The notes under the pieces were generated by a model that searched no databases, was not told the DNA's origin, and was given only the letters and a program-made list of their open reading frames with translations. The translations under genes and the position numbers were made by a program. This document shows positions 27,456 to 37,173 of a DNA stretch of 64,000 nucleotides, piece by piece. This DNA comes from Streptomyces ochraceiscleroticus (GTDB lineage: Bacteria > Actinomycetota > Actinomycetes > Streptomycetales > Streptomycetaceae), in contig NZ_JOAX01000039.1 of NCBI RefSeq assembly GCF_000720485.1, positions 15,881-79,880 on the forward strand. Reading direction: 5' to 3'. Within the stretch, counting starts at the first letter, position 1. The number at the start of each line of letters is the position of its first letter.

Positions 27456-27476
27456 GGTAGACTGTAGACGATAACC
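27456..27476 (+). promoter_or_regulatory. GntR-type autoregulatory operator
   Basis: GGTAGACTGTAGACGATAAC begins here; its core ACTGTAGACGATA (27461-27473) matches the operator before the panE-fdh operon at 12 of 13 bases. It lies about 85 bases upstream of the gntR start, where autoregulation is expected. Confidence 0.65.
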
Positions 27477-27557
27477 AATTGCCGTCCGGTGTCTCCGAGT
27501 CGCGGAGTACCGCGGAGTCCCGGAGTACCGGCGTCCGAGTCGTAGAGGGGGACCGCG

Positions 27558-28244
27558 ATGCTGTCCACTGGGCTGCCGCAAGGGGCCGTGCCGAAGCTCG
27601 AACGCCCCGGCCCGTTGCGCGAGCGTGTCTATGAAGCACTGCTCGAACTCATCACCACCCGCGCTCTGCAGCCCGGCCAGCATCTGGTCGAGAGCGAACT
27701 CGCCGGCCATCTCGGCGTCTCCCGGCAGCCGGTGCGCGAGGCGCTGCAGCGCCTGAACACCGACGGCTGGGTCGATCTGCGCCCCGCGCAGGGCGCGTTC
27801 GTGCACGAGCCGACCGAGGCGGAAGCCGACCAACTGCTGAGCGTGCGGACCCTGCTGGAGGCGGAGGCGGCCGGACTGGCCGCCCAGCATTCCACCGAGC
27901 CCGGCGTCTTGAAGATGCTGGAACTGTGCGAACAAGGCGAGCAGGCGGTGCGCGACGACAACGTGGATCGTGCCGTCGCCCTCAACGCGGAGTTCCACGC
28001 CACGATCATGGAGCAGGCCCAGAACGCGGTGCTTGCCGAGCTGGCCGAGCAGGTCGGCCGGCGGGTGCGCTGGTACTACACGCCGGTCGCCCGGCAGCGC
28101 GGTAAGCAGTCCTGGATCGAGCACCGCGAGCTGATCGAGGCGATCGCCACGGGTGACGGGCTCCGCGCCACGAAGATCATGCGCGAGCACACCGAGCACA
28201 CCCGCCGTACGTACCACGAGCGGTTGGGCGCCAAGGAGTCCTGA
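27558..28244 (+). CDS. GntR-family regulator, FCD (FadR) subfamily
   Basis: A 228-residue regulator. The N-terminal winged helix includes LRERVYEALLELITTRAL and HLGVSRQPVREALQRLNTDGWV; the all-helical FCD domain (about 90-220) has the metal/ligand residues in NAEFHATIMEQAQN and EHRELIEAIATGD. FCD regulators usually sense small carboxylates. Related operator-like sequences lie before this gene, before the panE-fdh operon and in the oxc/sucC-like divergent promoter 32 kb away, so it is the best candidate regulator of an oxalate/formate regulon. Its 3' end is followed by a second copy of its stop region. Confidence 0.9.
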   Translation: MLSTGLPQGAVPKLERPGPLRERVYEALLELITTRALQPGQHLVESELAGHLGVSRQPVREALQRLNTDGWVDLRPAQGAFVHEPTEAEADQLLSVRTLLEAEAAGLAAQHSTEPGVLKMLELCEQGEQAVRDDNVDRAVALNAEFHATIMEQAQNAVLAELAEQVGRRVRWYYTPVARQRGKQSWIEHRELIEAIATGDGLRATKIMREHTEHTRRTYHERLGAKES

Positions 28245-28266
28245 AGGGCCGCAGTTCTGAAGGGCC
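28239..28266 (+). repeat. duplicated stop-codon segment after gntR
   Basis: TCCTGAAGGGCC (28239-28250, containing the stop codon) recurs as TTCTGAAGGGCC (28255-28266), period 16 bp. Confidence 0.55.
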
Positions 28267-28302
28267 CTGCCGGGAGAGGCATTTCATGGGCGCCCCGGAC
28301 CG

Positions 28303-29085
28303 TTACGGCCGGGCGGCGGCCCCCGCGCCGCGGAACAGCGCCGTCCAGAGGAACGGTTCGCCGAAGCGCGGGGACTCCGGCGGCTCGTCGTGCATACGGC
28401 GCAGCTCCACCTCTGTCAGCTCGGAGAGGATCCAGCGCAGCGACTCCGCGGTGTAGGCGATTCCGCCGTGCAGGCCGGACTCGGACTGGCGGTAGAAGTC
28501 CTCGTCAGGTACCTCGGAGCCCATCCCGCCGGCCGCGAAGCAGGTCAGCCCGAAGTGACCGCCGGGAGCGAGCGCCCGCTCGAGGAGCGCGAGGTAACTG
28601 ATGCGGCGGTGCGGCGGCAGGTGGTGGAAGCAGCCGGAGTCGTAGATCAGGTCGTACGGGCCGGCGAGCGCGCCGTCGGCGAGGGCGAAGGCGTCGCCGC
28701 AGTGGAAGGTGACCTTGGCCGCGGCCTCAGACCCGGCCCCGGACTCGGACCCGGCCTCGCGGGCGCGGTCCTCGGCCCAGGCGATGGCGGCCGGGGAGAG
28801 GTCGACGGCGTCCACTTCGAAGCCCAGTGAGGCGAGGTGGAGGGCGTTGCGGCCCGGCCCGCAGCCCAGGTCCAGGGCGCGCCCCGGCGTGATCAGCCCA
28901 CGTTCGAGGTACGAGACCAGGCTCTCGTCCGGCTTCGCCACGAAGAACGGTACCTCCCGGGTGCGGTCCGTGTAGAAGTCGTCCCACCAGGAGGCCCCGC
29001 CCGCCGTCCAGCGGTCCGCCTCCGGCGCGAACAGGCCGTCCAGCAGCCTCAGTACATCGTCGACAGTGCGTATGTGCCGGTCCAC
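28303..29085 (-). CDS. class I SAM-dependent methyltransferase
   Basis: A 260-residue methyltransferase. Motif I is ALDLGCGPGRNALHLASLG, motif II the acidic EVDAVDLSP, and post-motifs include GPYDLIYDSGCFHHLPPH and LAPGGHFGLTCFA. The type resembles TehB/thiopurine-like small-molecule methyltransferases. A short linker of Gly/Ser/Glu repeats (SESGAGSEAA) interrupts the fold after strand 2. The GTG at 29085 has AAGGGGA upstream. It is a single gene, convergent with gntR; the substrate is unknown. Confidence 0.85.
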   Translation of the reverse strand: MDRHIRTVDDVLRLLDGLFAPEADRWTAGGASWWDDFYTDRTREVPFFVAKPDESLVSYLERGLITPGRALDLGCGPGRNALHLASLGFEVDAVDLSPAAIAWAEDRAREAGSESGAGSEAAAKVTFHCGDAFALADGALAGPYDLIYDSGCFHHLPPHRRISYLALLERALAPGGHFGLTCFAAGGMGSEVPDEDFYRQSESGLHGGIAYTAESLRWILSELTEVELRRMHDEPPESPRFGEPFLWTALFRGAGAAARP

Positions 29086-29133
29086 CCGGTCCCCTTTCCC
29101 TCTCCGGTGATCGTAGACATCACACTCCGGCGC

Positions 29134-29171
29134 ACTCGTGCGCAAGACCCCCACGTACTCGTGCGCAAGAC
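29134..29171. repeat. 15-bp direct repeats upstream of the ROK regulator gene
   Basis: Two exact copies of ACTCGTGCGCAAGAC (29134-29148, 29157-29171) with a 23-bp period lie about 170-210 bases before the ROK gene and just upstream of the divergent methyltransferase gene. They may be regulator binding sites. Confidence 0.6.
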
Positions 29172-29343
29172 TTTGTCCCGAGTCAGGAGAAAGTAGGTGC
29201 GGATTCTGTCCGTAGTACTTCCTCGTTCGGACAAGCGCTGCTACGTTCCCCTCGAAAGCTCGGTGGGACGGCCGAAAACGGCCCGTCCGCACACACCGGA
29301 CACGACCAGGACTCGATGGTGCCGAGTACGGCTGGAGGGCGGC

Positions 29344-30534
29344 GTGAGGCGCATGACGGCGAGGCCCGCGAACGCGCACCAGGCACGGCTTCTTCACCTG
29401 CTGCGCGACCAGGGGCCCAACTCCCGTGCACAGCTCGGCGACCAGGTCGACCTGTCACGCTCCAAGCTCGCGGTGGAGGTCGACCGGCTACTGGATACCG
29501 GCCTCGTCGTCGCCGACGGGCTGGCCGCCTCCCGGGGCGGCCGCCGCTCGCACAACATCCGGCTCGCGCCCTCGCTGCGCTTCCTCGGCGTCGACATCGG
29601 CGCGACCTCGGTCGACGTGGCGGTCACCAACGCCGAGCTGGAAGTGCTCGGCCACCTCACCCAGCCGATGGACGTACGGGCCGGACCGGTCGCCGTATTC
29701 GAGCAAGTGCTGGTCCTGGCAGCCAAGTTGAAGGACAGCGGACTCGCCGAGGGGTTCGACGGCGCGGGCATCGGCGTGCCGGGCCCGGTCCGCTTCCCCG
29801 AAGGCGTGCCCGTCGCGCCGCCGATCATGCCGGGCTGGGACGGCTTCCCCGTACGGGAAGCGCTCAGCCAGGAGCTGGGCTGCCCGGTCATGGTCGACAA
29901 CGACGTGAACCTCATGGCGCTCGGCGAGCAGCACGCGGGCGTGGCCCGTACCTCGCAGGACTTTCTCTGCGTCAAGATCGGTACGGGCATCGGCTGCGGC
30001 ATCGTCGTCGGCGGCCAGGTCTACCGCGGTACGACCGGCAGCGCCGGCGACATCGGCCACATCCAGGTTGAGCCGAACGGCCGCCGCTGTGCCTGCGGCA
30101 ACGCCGGCTGCCTGGAGGCGTACTTCGGCGGCGCCGCGCTCGCCCGCGACGCGGAGGACGCGGCACGCGACGGCCGCTCGGTCACACTCGCGGCCCGCCT
30201 GGAGGCGGCGGGCGCGCTCGCCGCGTCGGACGTGTCCGTGGCCGCCTCGGCCGGTGACGCCACCGCACTGGAACTGATCAAGGACGGGGGCACCCGCACC
30301 GGGCAGGTCATCGCCGGGCTCGTCAGCTTCTTCAACCCGGGCCTCGTGGTGATCGGCGGCGGTGTGACCGGCCTCGGCCACACGCTGCTGGCCGCGATCC
30401 GTACGCAGGTCTACCACCAGTCGCTGCCGCTGGCGACCGGCAACCTCCCCATTGTCCTTGGTGAGTTGGGGCCGCTGGCCGGGGTGACCGGCGCGGCCCG
30501 GCTGATCAGCGATCACCTGTTCTCGCCTGCCTGA
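29344..30534 (+). CDS. ROK-family transcriptional regulator
   Basis: A 396-residue protein: N-terminal winged helix (AHQARLLHLLRDQG, SRAQLGDQVDLSRSKLAVEV), then a ROK sugar-kinase-like domain with the phosphate loop GVDIGATSVDVAVT and the zinc-binding motif RCACGNAGCLEAYFGG. ROK repressors sense sugars and usually control the neighbouring transporter; here a ribose-type ABC operon follows about 200 bases downstream. The GTG at 29344 is favoured because GGAGGG lies four bases before it; ATG 29353 is an alternative. A perfect hairpin follows. Confidence 0.9.
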   Translation: MRRMTARPANAHQARLLHLLRDQGPNSRAQLGDQVDLSRSKLAVEVDRLLDTGLVVADGLAASRGGRRSHNIRLAPSLRFLGVDIGATSVDVAVTNAELEVLGHLTQPMDVRAGPVAVFEQVLVLAAKLKDSGLAEGFDGAGIGVPGPVRFPEGVPVAPPIMPGWDGFPVREALSQELGCPVMVDNDVNLMALGEQHAGVARTSQDFLCVKIGTGIGCGIVVGGQVYRGTTGSAGDIGHIQVEPNGRRCACGNAGCLEAYFGGAALARDAEDAARDGRSVTLAARLEAAGALAASDVSVAASAGDATALELIKDGGTRTGQVIAGLVSFFNPGLVVIGGGVTGLGHTLLAAIRTQVYHQSLPLATGNLPIVLGELGPLAGVTGAARLISDHLFSPA

Positions 30535-30554
30535 GCCGGCCCCGGACTTCCGGC

Positions 30555-30577
30555 CCGGGTGACGCACCGTCACCCGG
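30555..30577 (+). terminator. hairpin after the ROK gene
   Basis: Perfect 10-bp arms CCGGGTGACG (30555-30564) and CGTCACCCGG (30568-30577), loop CAC, followed by TTC. It separates the regulator from the ABC operon. Confidence 0.7.
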
Positions 30578-30740
30578 TTCGGTGCTCGACCCGCACCACC
30601 GCACCACCGCCGTAGAAGCCGTACCCGTACGAGCCGCACCGCAGCACCAACGCCCCACGCGCCCTTCCGCGATGCCGCATGCCCGCATGCGCGCCGCTCC
30701 GCCCTGCCCGCTCACCGGCGTACTGCCGAGGAGGCCCGCC

Positions 30741-32441
30741 ATGGCACCAGCGCACCGCCCCGCACCACCGCCGCCCGCGGCGCACGAACCCGCCGGACCG
30801 CTGCTCACCATGACCGGCATCACCAAATCCTTCCCCGGCGTCCGCGCGCTGGACGGTGTCGACCTGGACGTCGTCGCGGGCGAGGTGCACTGCCTGCTCG
30901 GCCAGAACGGCGCCGGCAAGTCCACCCTGATCAAGGTGTTGGCCGGCGCCCACCAGCCCGACGGCGGCACCATCCGCTGGCGCGGCGAGACCGTCTCCCT
31001 CAAGTCGCCGATCGCCGCCATGCGGCTCGGCATCGCCACCATCTACCAGGAGCTGGACCTGGTGGAGCACATGTCCGTCGCGGAGAACGTCTTCCTCGGG
31101 CACGAGCGCGCCACCGGCGGCTTCATCCGCACCGGGGAGGCCCGCGAGCGGACCGCCGAACTGCTCGCCCGCCTGGGCCACCCCGAGATCGACCCCGGCA
31201 CGCTCGTCGGCCGGCTCTCCGCCGCCGGACAGCAGATCGCGTCCATGGCCCGTGCCCTCTCGCACGACGTACGGCTCATTGTCATGGACGAGCCGTCCGC
31301 CGCACTCGACCCCGACGAGGTCGACAACCTCTTCCGCATCGTCGCCGCGCTCACCGCCTCCGGCGTCGCCGTCGTCTACATCTCGCACCGGCTGGAGGAG
31401 ATCCGGCGGATCGGCGACCGCGTGACGGTACTGAAGGACGGGCGGACGGCCGCCCGCGGCCTGGACGCGCACGCCACTCCCACTCGCGACATCGTCGCCC
31501 TGATGACCGGCCGCGACGTCGAGTACGTCTTCCCCGAACGGCGCGCGGCCACCGTTCACCAGGCGGCTAACGGCCTCCTGGCGCCCGTCCTCAGCGTCGA
31601 AGGGCTGGCGCGCGAAGGCGAGTTCGGCCCGGTCGACTTCCGACTGCGTCCCGGCGAGATCCTCGGGCTCGCCGGACTCGTCGGGTCGGGCCGCTCCGAA
31701 ATACTGGAGACCGTATACGGTGCACGGCGGCCCACCGCCGGACGGGTGCTGGTCGACGGTCGACCGCTGCGCCCCGGCAGCGTCACCGCCGCCGTGCGTG
31801 CCGGCCTCGGCCTCGCCCCCGAAGAGCGCAAGTCCCAGGCGCTGCTGCTCCTGGAGTCCGTCAGCCGCAACGTTTCCCTCTCCTCGCTGCCGCACTTCGC
31901 GCGGGCCGGCTGGCTGAACCGGCCCGCCGAACGGGCCGGCACCCTGGCCGCTACCCGCGGCCTCTCGCTGCGCCCCGACGACCCCGACCGCCCGGTCCGC
32001 ACCCTCTCCGGCGGCAACCAGCAGAAGGCCGTACTGGCCCGCTGGCTGCTCCGCGGCTGCCGCGTACTGCTGCTGGACGAGCCGACCCGCGGTGTGGACG
32101 TCGGTGCGCGCGCCGAGCTGTACGCGCTGATCAGGCGGCTCGCGGACGACGGCGTCGCCGTGCTGCTGGTCTCCAGCGAGGTGCCCGAGGTGCTCGGGCT
32201 CGCCGACCGGGTGCTCGTTCTGCGCGAGGGCCGGGTCGTGCACGAGGGCGAGGCGGCGGCGCTGGACGAGCACCGGGTGCTGGATCTGGTGATGAGCGAC
32301 GGCCCCGGCCCCGTACCGGTACCGGCCTCCGGACGCCCGGCCACCGACAAGGCGTCCGCCACCGACAAGACGTCCGCCACCCGGAAGACATCAGCCCCCG
32401 AGGACACGTCGGCCCCGACCCCGCGAGGAGACCGCCCGTGA
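30741..32441 (+). CDS. sugar ABC transporter ATPase (RbsA-like, two nucleotide-binding domains)
   Basis: A 566-residue duplicated ABC ATPase. Domain 1 (about 20-255) has Walker A GQNGAGKST and Walker B VMDEPSAAL, with a divergent signature LSAAGQQ; domain 2 (about 270-520) has a degenerate Walker A region (GLAGLVGSGRSE), signature LSGGNQQK and Walker B LLDEPTRG. This is the RbsA/XylG/MglA pattern. The last about 40 residues contain a six-residue repeat of the ATDKTS type. The ATG at 30741 follows GAGGAGG. The stop overlaps the permease start (GTGA). Confidence 0.92.
   Translation: MAPAHRPAPPPPAAHEPAGPLLTMTGITKSFPGVRALDGVDLDVVAGEVHCLLGQNGAGKSTLIKVLAGAHQPDGGTIRWRGETVSLKSPIAAMRLGIATIYQELDLVEHMSVAENVFLGHERATGGFIRTGEARERTAELLARLGHPEIDPGTLVGRLSAAGQQIASMARALSHDVRLIVMDEPSAALDPDEVDNLFRIVAALTASGVAVVYISHRLEEIRRIGDRVTVLKDGRTAARGLDAHATPTRDIVALMTGRDVEYVFPERRAATVHQAANGLLAPVLSVEGLAREGEFGPVDFRLRPGEILGLAGLVGSGRSEILETVYGARRPTAGRVLVDGRPLRPGSVTAAVRAGLGLAPEERKSQALLLLESVSRNVSLSSLPHFARAGWLNRPAERAGTLAATRGLSLRPDDPDRPVRTLSGGNQQKAVLARWLLRGCRVLLLDEPTRGVDVGARAELYALIRRLADDGVAVLLVSSEVPEVLGLADRVLVLREGRVVHEGEAAALDEHRVLDLVMSDGPGPVPVPASGRPATDKASATDKTSATRKTSAPEDTSAPTPRGDRP
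32340..32411 (+). repeat. 18-bp minisatellite in the ABC ATPase tail
   Basis: Four tandem 18-bp units starting GCCACCGACAAG (32340-32357, 32358-32375, 32376-32393, 32394-32411) encode ATDKAS, ATDKTS, ATRKTS and APEDTS. Confidence 0.8.
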
Positions 32442-33469
32442 ACACCTCCGAAGGACACGCCCTCCCGGCCGAGGCGGGCAGCGCACCGCCGGGCCCCGCC
32501 GTGCCGACCGCCAAGGACAACCGGCACGCCCGTGCCCGCCGCCGCCCCGACGTCCGCAACCTCTCGCTGCTCGGGGTGCTCGCCGCACTCGTACTGGTCG
32601 GCGCGCTCACCAAGCCCGAGCAGTTCCTGAGCGTGCAGAACCTTCAGCTCGTCCTCACCCAGGCGTCCGTGATCGGCGTGGTCACCGTCGGCGTCACCTT
32701 CGTCATCATCGGCGGCGGCATCGACCTGTCCGTCGGCGCGATGGTGGCGCTCGCCACGGTCTGGGCGACGACGGTGGCCACCCAGCAGTACGGCCTCGGC
32801 GGCATCCTGCTGTGCTCGCTGCTGGTGGCCCTGGGCTGCGGGCTGGTCAACGGGCTGCTGGTGTCGTTCGGCGGCATGGTCCCCTTCATCGCCACCCTCG
32901 CCATGCTCGCCTCGGCCCGCGGCCTCGCGCTGCAGATCAGCCAGGGCGGTACGCAGGTGGTGTCCGTCGAGCCGGTGCTCGCGCTGGGCCGCCGGGACGC
33001 GTACTTGTTCGGCATCCCGCCCATCGTGCTGGTCTTCGCCGTCGTCACGGCCGCCGGCTGGCTGCTGCTGAACCGTACGACCTTCGGCCGGCGCACCGTC
33101 GCGGTCGGCGGCAACCCGGAGGCGGCCCGGCTGGCCGGCATCGACGTACGCCGCCAGCGGCTGCTGCTGTACCTGCTGTCCGGGCTGTGCTGCGGAATCG
33201 CGGCCTTACTGCTGATCGTGCTGACCGGCTCGGGCCAGAACACCAACGGCAACCTCTACGAACTCGACGCCATCGCCGCGGCCATCATCGGCGGCACCCT
33301 CCTCAGCGGCGGCCGCGGCACCATCACCGGCTCCGTCCTGGGCGTCCTCGTCTTCACCACGATCACCAATCTGTTCGCCCTGAACAACCTGGAGACCGCC
33401 GTCCAGCAGATCGCCAAGGGCGCCATCATCGTCGCCGCCGTACTGGTACAGAAGGGCCGCAAGTCATGA
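32438..33469 (+). CDS. sugar ABC transporter permease (RbsC-like)
   Basis: A 343-residue permease with about ten hydrophobic segments. The family hallmarks are VTFVIIGGGIDLSVGAMVAL and the ATPase-contact/conserved loop VGGNPEAARLAGIDVRR. The N-terminal 40 residues are hydrophilic. It forms the membrane channel for the RbsA-like ATPase and the lipoprotein encoded next; start and stop overlap the neighbouring genes. Confidence 0.92.
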   Translation: MNTSEGHALPAEAGSAPPGPAVPTAKDNRHARARRRPDVRNLSLLGVLAALVLVGALTKPEQFLSVQNLQLVLTQASVIGVVTVGVTFVIIGGGIDLSVGAMVALATVWATTVATQQYGLGGILLCSLLVALGCGLVNGLLVSFGGMVPFIATLAMLASARGLALQISQGGTQVVSVEPVLALGRRDAYLFGIPPIVLVFAVVTAAGWLLLNRTTFGRRTVAVGGNPEAARLAGIDVRRQRLLLYLLSGLCCGIAALLLIVLTGSGQNTNGNLYELDAIAAAIIGGTLLSGGRGTITGSVLGVLVFTTITNLFALNNLETAVQQIAKGAIIVAAVLVQKGRKS

Positions 33470-34563
33470 CGCAACGCATACCGTCTACACCGCGATCGTC
33501 TACAGCGCACACTCCGGAAGGTCCGGGCACCAGCCGCAGGAACATGCTCTTCGGCGCCGCGGCCGTCTCCGCCGGCGCCTTCCTCACCGCCTGCACCAGC
33601 AACGAGAACAACGCCTCGGCCGGCACCGGCAAGCAGCAGCAGGCCGGCGGGGTCGACGACAAGCCCGGCAAGAAGGTCACCATCGGCTTCGCCGGGCCGC
33701 AGGCCGACCACGGCTGGCTGAACGCGATCAACCAGAACGCCAAGGAACGCGCGAAGCAGTACGAGGACGTCACCCTGGAGATCACCGAGGGTTCGAACGA
33801 CACCGCCCAGCAGATCGGGCAGATCGAGACCCTGATCAACAAGAAGGTCGACGTACTGGTCATCCTGCCCGCCGACGGCAAGGCGCTCACCCAGGTCGGC
33901 CTGAAGGCCATGCGGGCCGGCATCCCCGTCGTCAACCTCGACCGGGTCTTCGCCTCGCAGCAGGCGTACCGCTGCTGGGTCGGCGGCGACAACTACGGCA
34001 TGGGCCTGAACGCCGGGCACTACATCGGCGAGCAGCTCAAGGACAAGAAGAATGCCAAGGTCGTCGAGCTTGCCGGCATCGACAACCTGGAGCTGACCCG
34101 GCAGCGCACCAAGGGTTTCGACGATGCCCTGAAGAACTACCCCAACATCGAGAAGGTGGGCCGGCAGGCGGCCGAGTTCACCGTCGAGTCGGGCCAGTCC
34201 AAGATGGCCGGGCTGCTGCAGGCGCACCCCGACTTCGACGCCCTGTGGAACCACGACGACGACCAGGGCGTGGGCGCCGAACGGGCCATCGAGCAGGCGG
34301 GCAGGGACGGCTTCCTCATGGTCGGCGGCGCCGGTTCCCGCAAGGTCATGGACACCATCAAGGCCGGCAACTCCGTCCTGAAGGCCACGGTGCTCTACCC
34401 GCCGACGATGTCGGCCTCCGCGATCGACCTGGCCCGCGCGCTGGGGCAGGGCGAGGGGGTCAGCGGCATGGCCGAGCTGGAGATCCCCGCCTCGATCACT
34501 CTGTACTCGGCGGTCGTCACCAAGGACAACGTCGACGACTACCTGCCGAGCGGCTTCAACTGA
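33466..34563 (+). CDS. sugar ABC transporter substrate-binding lipoprotein
   Basis: A 365-residue periplasmic-binding-protein-like type 1 protein. The Tat-like signal SRRNMLFGAAAVSAGAFLTAC ends in a lipobox with the lipidated Cys at about residue 45. The mature part has GFAGPQADHGWLNAINQNA and a two-lobed fold (DVLVILPADGKAL, PVVNLDR). This group (RbsB/XylF) binds pentoses, hexoses, inositols or related sugars. The 3' end and stop codon are repeated twice more after the gene. Confidence 0.92.
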   Translation: MTQRIPSTPRSSTAHTPEGPGTSRRNMLFGAAAVSAGAFLTACTSNENNASAGTGKQQQAGGVDDKPGKKVTIGFAGPQADHGWLNAINQNAKERAKQYEDVTLEITEGSNDTAQQIGQIETLINKKVDVLVILPADGKALTQVGLKAMRAGIPVVNLDRVFASQQAYRCWVGGDNYGMGLNAGHYIGEQLKDKKNAKVVELAGIDNLELTRQRTKGFDDALKNYPNIEKVGRQAAEFTVESGQSKMAGLLQAHPDFDALWNHDDDQGVGAERAIEQAGRDGFLMVGGAGSRKVMDTIKAGNSVLKATVLYPPTMSASAIDLARALGQGEGVSGMAELEIPASITLYSAVVTKDNVDDYLPSGFN

Positions 34564-34628
34564 CGCACGGCTCCGAGCGGCTTGAACTGATGCGCGGTTC
34601 CGGGCGGTTTGTACTGGCGCACGGCGCG
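34548..34628 (+). repeat. three 27-bp copies of the gene's own 3' end
   Basis: The last codons and stop of the substrate-binding gene (unit 34548-34574, beginning GAGCGGCTTCAACTGA) recur at 34575-34601 and 34602-34628 with decreasing identity. Copies 2 and 3 lie in the spacer before the next gene. Confidence 0.8.
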
Positions 34629-34713
34629 GCGCGCGCGTCCGTCCGCGCGCCGCCGCCCCGCCCGCGCCGTGCCCCCGTTCTCCCCCACCTGACCACCACC
34701 GATGAGGTGATGC

Positions 34714-35889
34714 ATGGACGACAACGCGAAGGACCCCACCCCCGACGGCCGCCCCGCACTGGGGATCGGCATGGTCGGCTACGCCTTCATGGGCGCCGCG
34801 CACTCCCAGGGCTGGCGCACCGCCGCCCGGGTCTTCGACCTGCCGCTGCGCCCCGCCATGAACGCCATCTGCGGCCGGGACGCCGATGCCGTACGCGCCG
34901 CCGCCGACCGCCTCGGCTGGGCCGCGGCGGAGACCGACTGGCGGGCCCTGATCGCCCGCGACGACGTCGACCTGGTCGACATCTGCACACCCGGCGACAG
35001 CCACGCCGAGATCGCCCTTGCGGCCCTCGAAGCGGGCAAGCACGTCCTGTGCGAAAAGCCGCTGGCCAACTCCGCCGCGGAGGCGGAGGCCATGACGGCC
35101 GCCGCCGAGTCGGCACGGGCCCGTGGCCGGTTCACCATGGTCGGCTTCAACTACCGCCGCACGCCCGCGATGACGCTTGCGCGGCGGTTCATCGCGGAGG
35201 GCCGCATCGGTACGCTGCGCCAGCTTCGCGCCACGTACCTGCAGGACTGGCTGGTCGACCCGCTGGCGCCGATGACCTGGCGGCTGCGCAAGGACAGCGC
35301 GGGCTCCGGCGCGCTCGGCGACCTGGGCGCGCATATTGTCGACCTCGCACAGTATCTCGCGGGGGAGCTGCTGACGGGCGTCTCGGCGGTCACCGAGACC
35401 TTCGTACGGCAGCGGCCGCTGCCCTCGGGGGGCGGCACAGGCGAGGTGACGGTGGATGACGCGGCACTGTTCACCGGCCGGTTCGCCTCGGGCGCGCTGG
35501 CGTCCTTCGAGGCCAGCCGGGTCGCGGCGGGCCGCAAGAACTCCCTCCGCATCGAGGTCAACGGCGACCGCGGCTCGCTTGCCTTCGACCTGGAACGTCT
35601 CAACGAGCTGTCCTTCCACGACCACACCGAGCCGGCCGAGGCGGCGGGCTTCCGCCGCATCCTGGTCACCGAGCCCGACCACCCGTACCTGGAGGGGTGG
35701 TGGCCGCCGGGCCACGGTCTCGGGTACGAGCACACCTTCGTCCACCAGGCCCGCGACCTGGTGCACGCCATCGCGGCGGGCACCGACCCCGCGCCGTCCT
35801 TCGCCGACGGTCTGCGGGTGCAGCGCGTGCTGGCCGCGGTCGAGGAGAGCGCCGCCAAGAACTGTGCATACACCCCGATCGTCGACTGA
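34714..35889 (+). CDS. Gfo/Idh/MocA family oxidoreductase
   Basis: A 391-residue sugar oxidoreductase: Rossmann motif GIGMVGYAFMGAAHSQGW, EKP motif in GKHVLCEKPLANS and active-site blocks GDLGAHIVDLAQYL and NYRRTPAM. It follows the ABC transporter, so it probably oxidises the imported sugar (e.g. to a 3-keto sugar). It is followed by a TIM-barrel isomerase, a pairing known from inositol and glycoside catabolism. The 3' end is followed by five spaced CGACTGA copies. Confidence 0.9.
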   Translation: MDDNAKDPTPDGRPALGIGMVGYAFMGAAHSQGWRTAARVFDLPLRPAMNAICGRDADAVRAAADRLGWAAAETDWRALIARDDVDLVDICTPGDSHAEIALAALEAGKHVLCEKPLANSAAEAEAMTAAAESARARGRFTMVGFNYRRTPAMTLARRFIAEGRIGTLRQLRATYLQDWLVDPLAPMTWRLRKDSAGSGALGDLGAHIVDLAQYLAGELLTGVSAVTETFVRQRPLPSGGGTGEVTVDDAALFTGRFASGALASFEASRVAAGRKNSLRIEVNGDRGSLAFDLERLNELSFHDHTEPAEAAGFRRILVTEPDHPYLEGWWPPGHGLGYEHTFVHQARDLVHAIAAGTDPAPSFADGLRVQRVLAAVEESAAKNCAYTPIVD

Positions 35890-35951
35890 CACACCGTCGA
35901 CTGACGACGCCAACGACTGACGACACCGACGACTGACGACCGGTCGACTGA
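35883..35951 (+). repeat. 15-16 bp repeat of CGACTGA after the Gfo/Idh gene
   Basis: CGACTGA, which includes the gene's own stop codon in the first copy, occurs five times (starts 35883, 35898, 35914, 35930, 35945) with 15-16 bp spacing, filling the spacer before the isomerase gene. Confidence 0.75.
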
Positions 35952-35977
35952 ATACCGTCCGCCGAGGAGGCCCCCGT

Positions 35978-36982
<1,005 letters not shown>

Positions 36983-36985
<3 letters not shown>

Positions 36986-37000
36986 CGGACCATCCGTCTT
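36983..37000 (+). terminator. short hairpin at the end of the sugar operon
   Basis: GACGGA (36983-36988) and TCCGTC (36992-36997) with loop CCA, followed by TTT. The arms overlap the stop codon of the isomerase gene. Confidence 0.55.
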
Positions 37001-37173
37001 TGTCCTTCTGGGGGCAGAAGTCCCCATCATCCATGTCAAAGGTCTATCCGTAGCGAGCAAACGCGACTACCTTCGCCCCTGGTGTCACGTACATGTACTT
37101 GAGGCTCGCACAGCGCACTGAACTCCCAGCACCGCCCACCGCACGGCACTTCAACCCGCCCGGGAGGCACCGC

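Noticed and set aside
32340-32411. A possible short CRISPR-like or iteron array in the ABC ATPase gene.
   Set aside because: Four contiguous 18-bp coding units in a disordered protein tail; no spacers and no replication genes.
33479-33503. Two GTCTACA heptamers inside the 5' end of the substrate-binding gene, similar to the GntR operator core.
   Set aside because: They lack the flanking ATA/ATTC half-sites, lie within coding sequence and no GntR-type target is expected there, so they are probably chance matches.
37088-37097. GTACATGTAC palindrome before the secreted dehydrogenase gene.
   Set aside because: Only ten bases and no second copy or neighbouring regulator; too short to call an operator.
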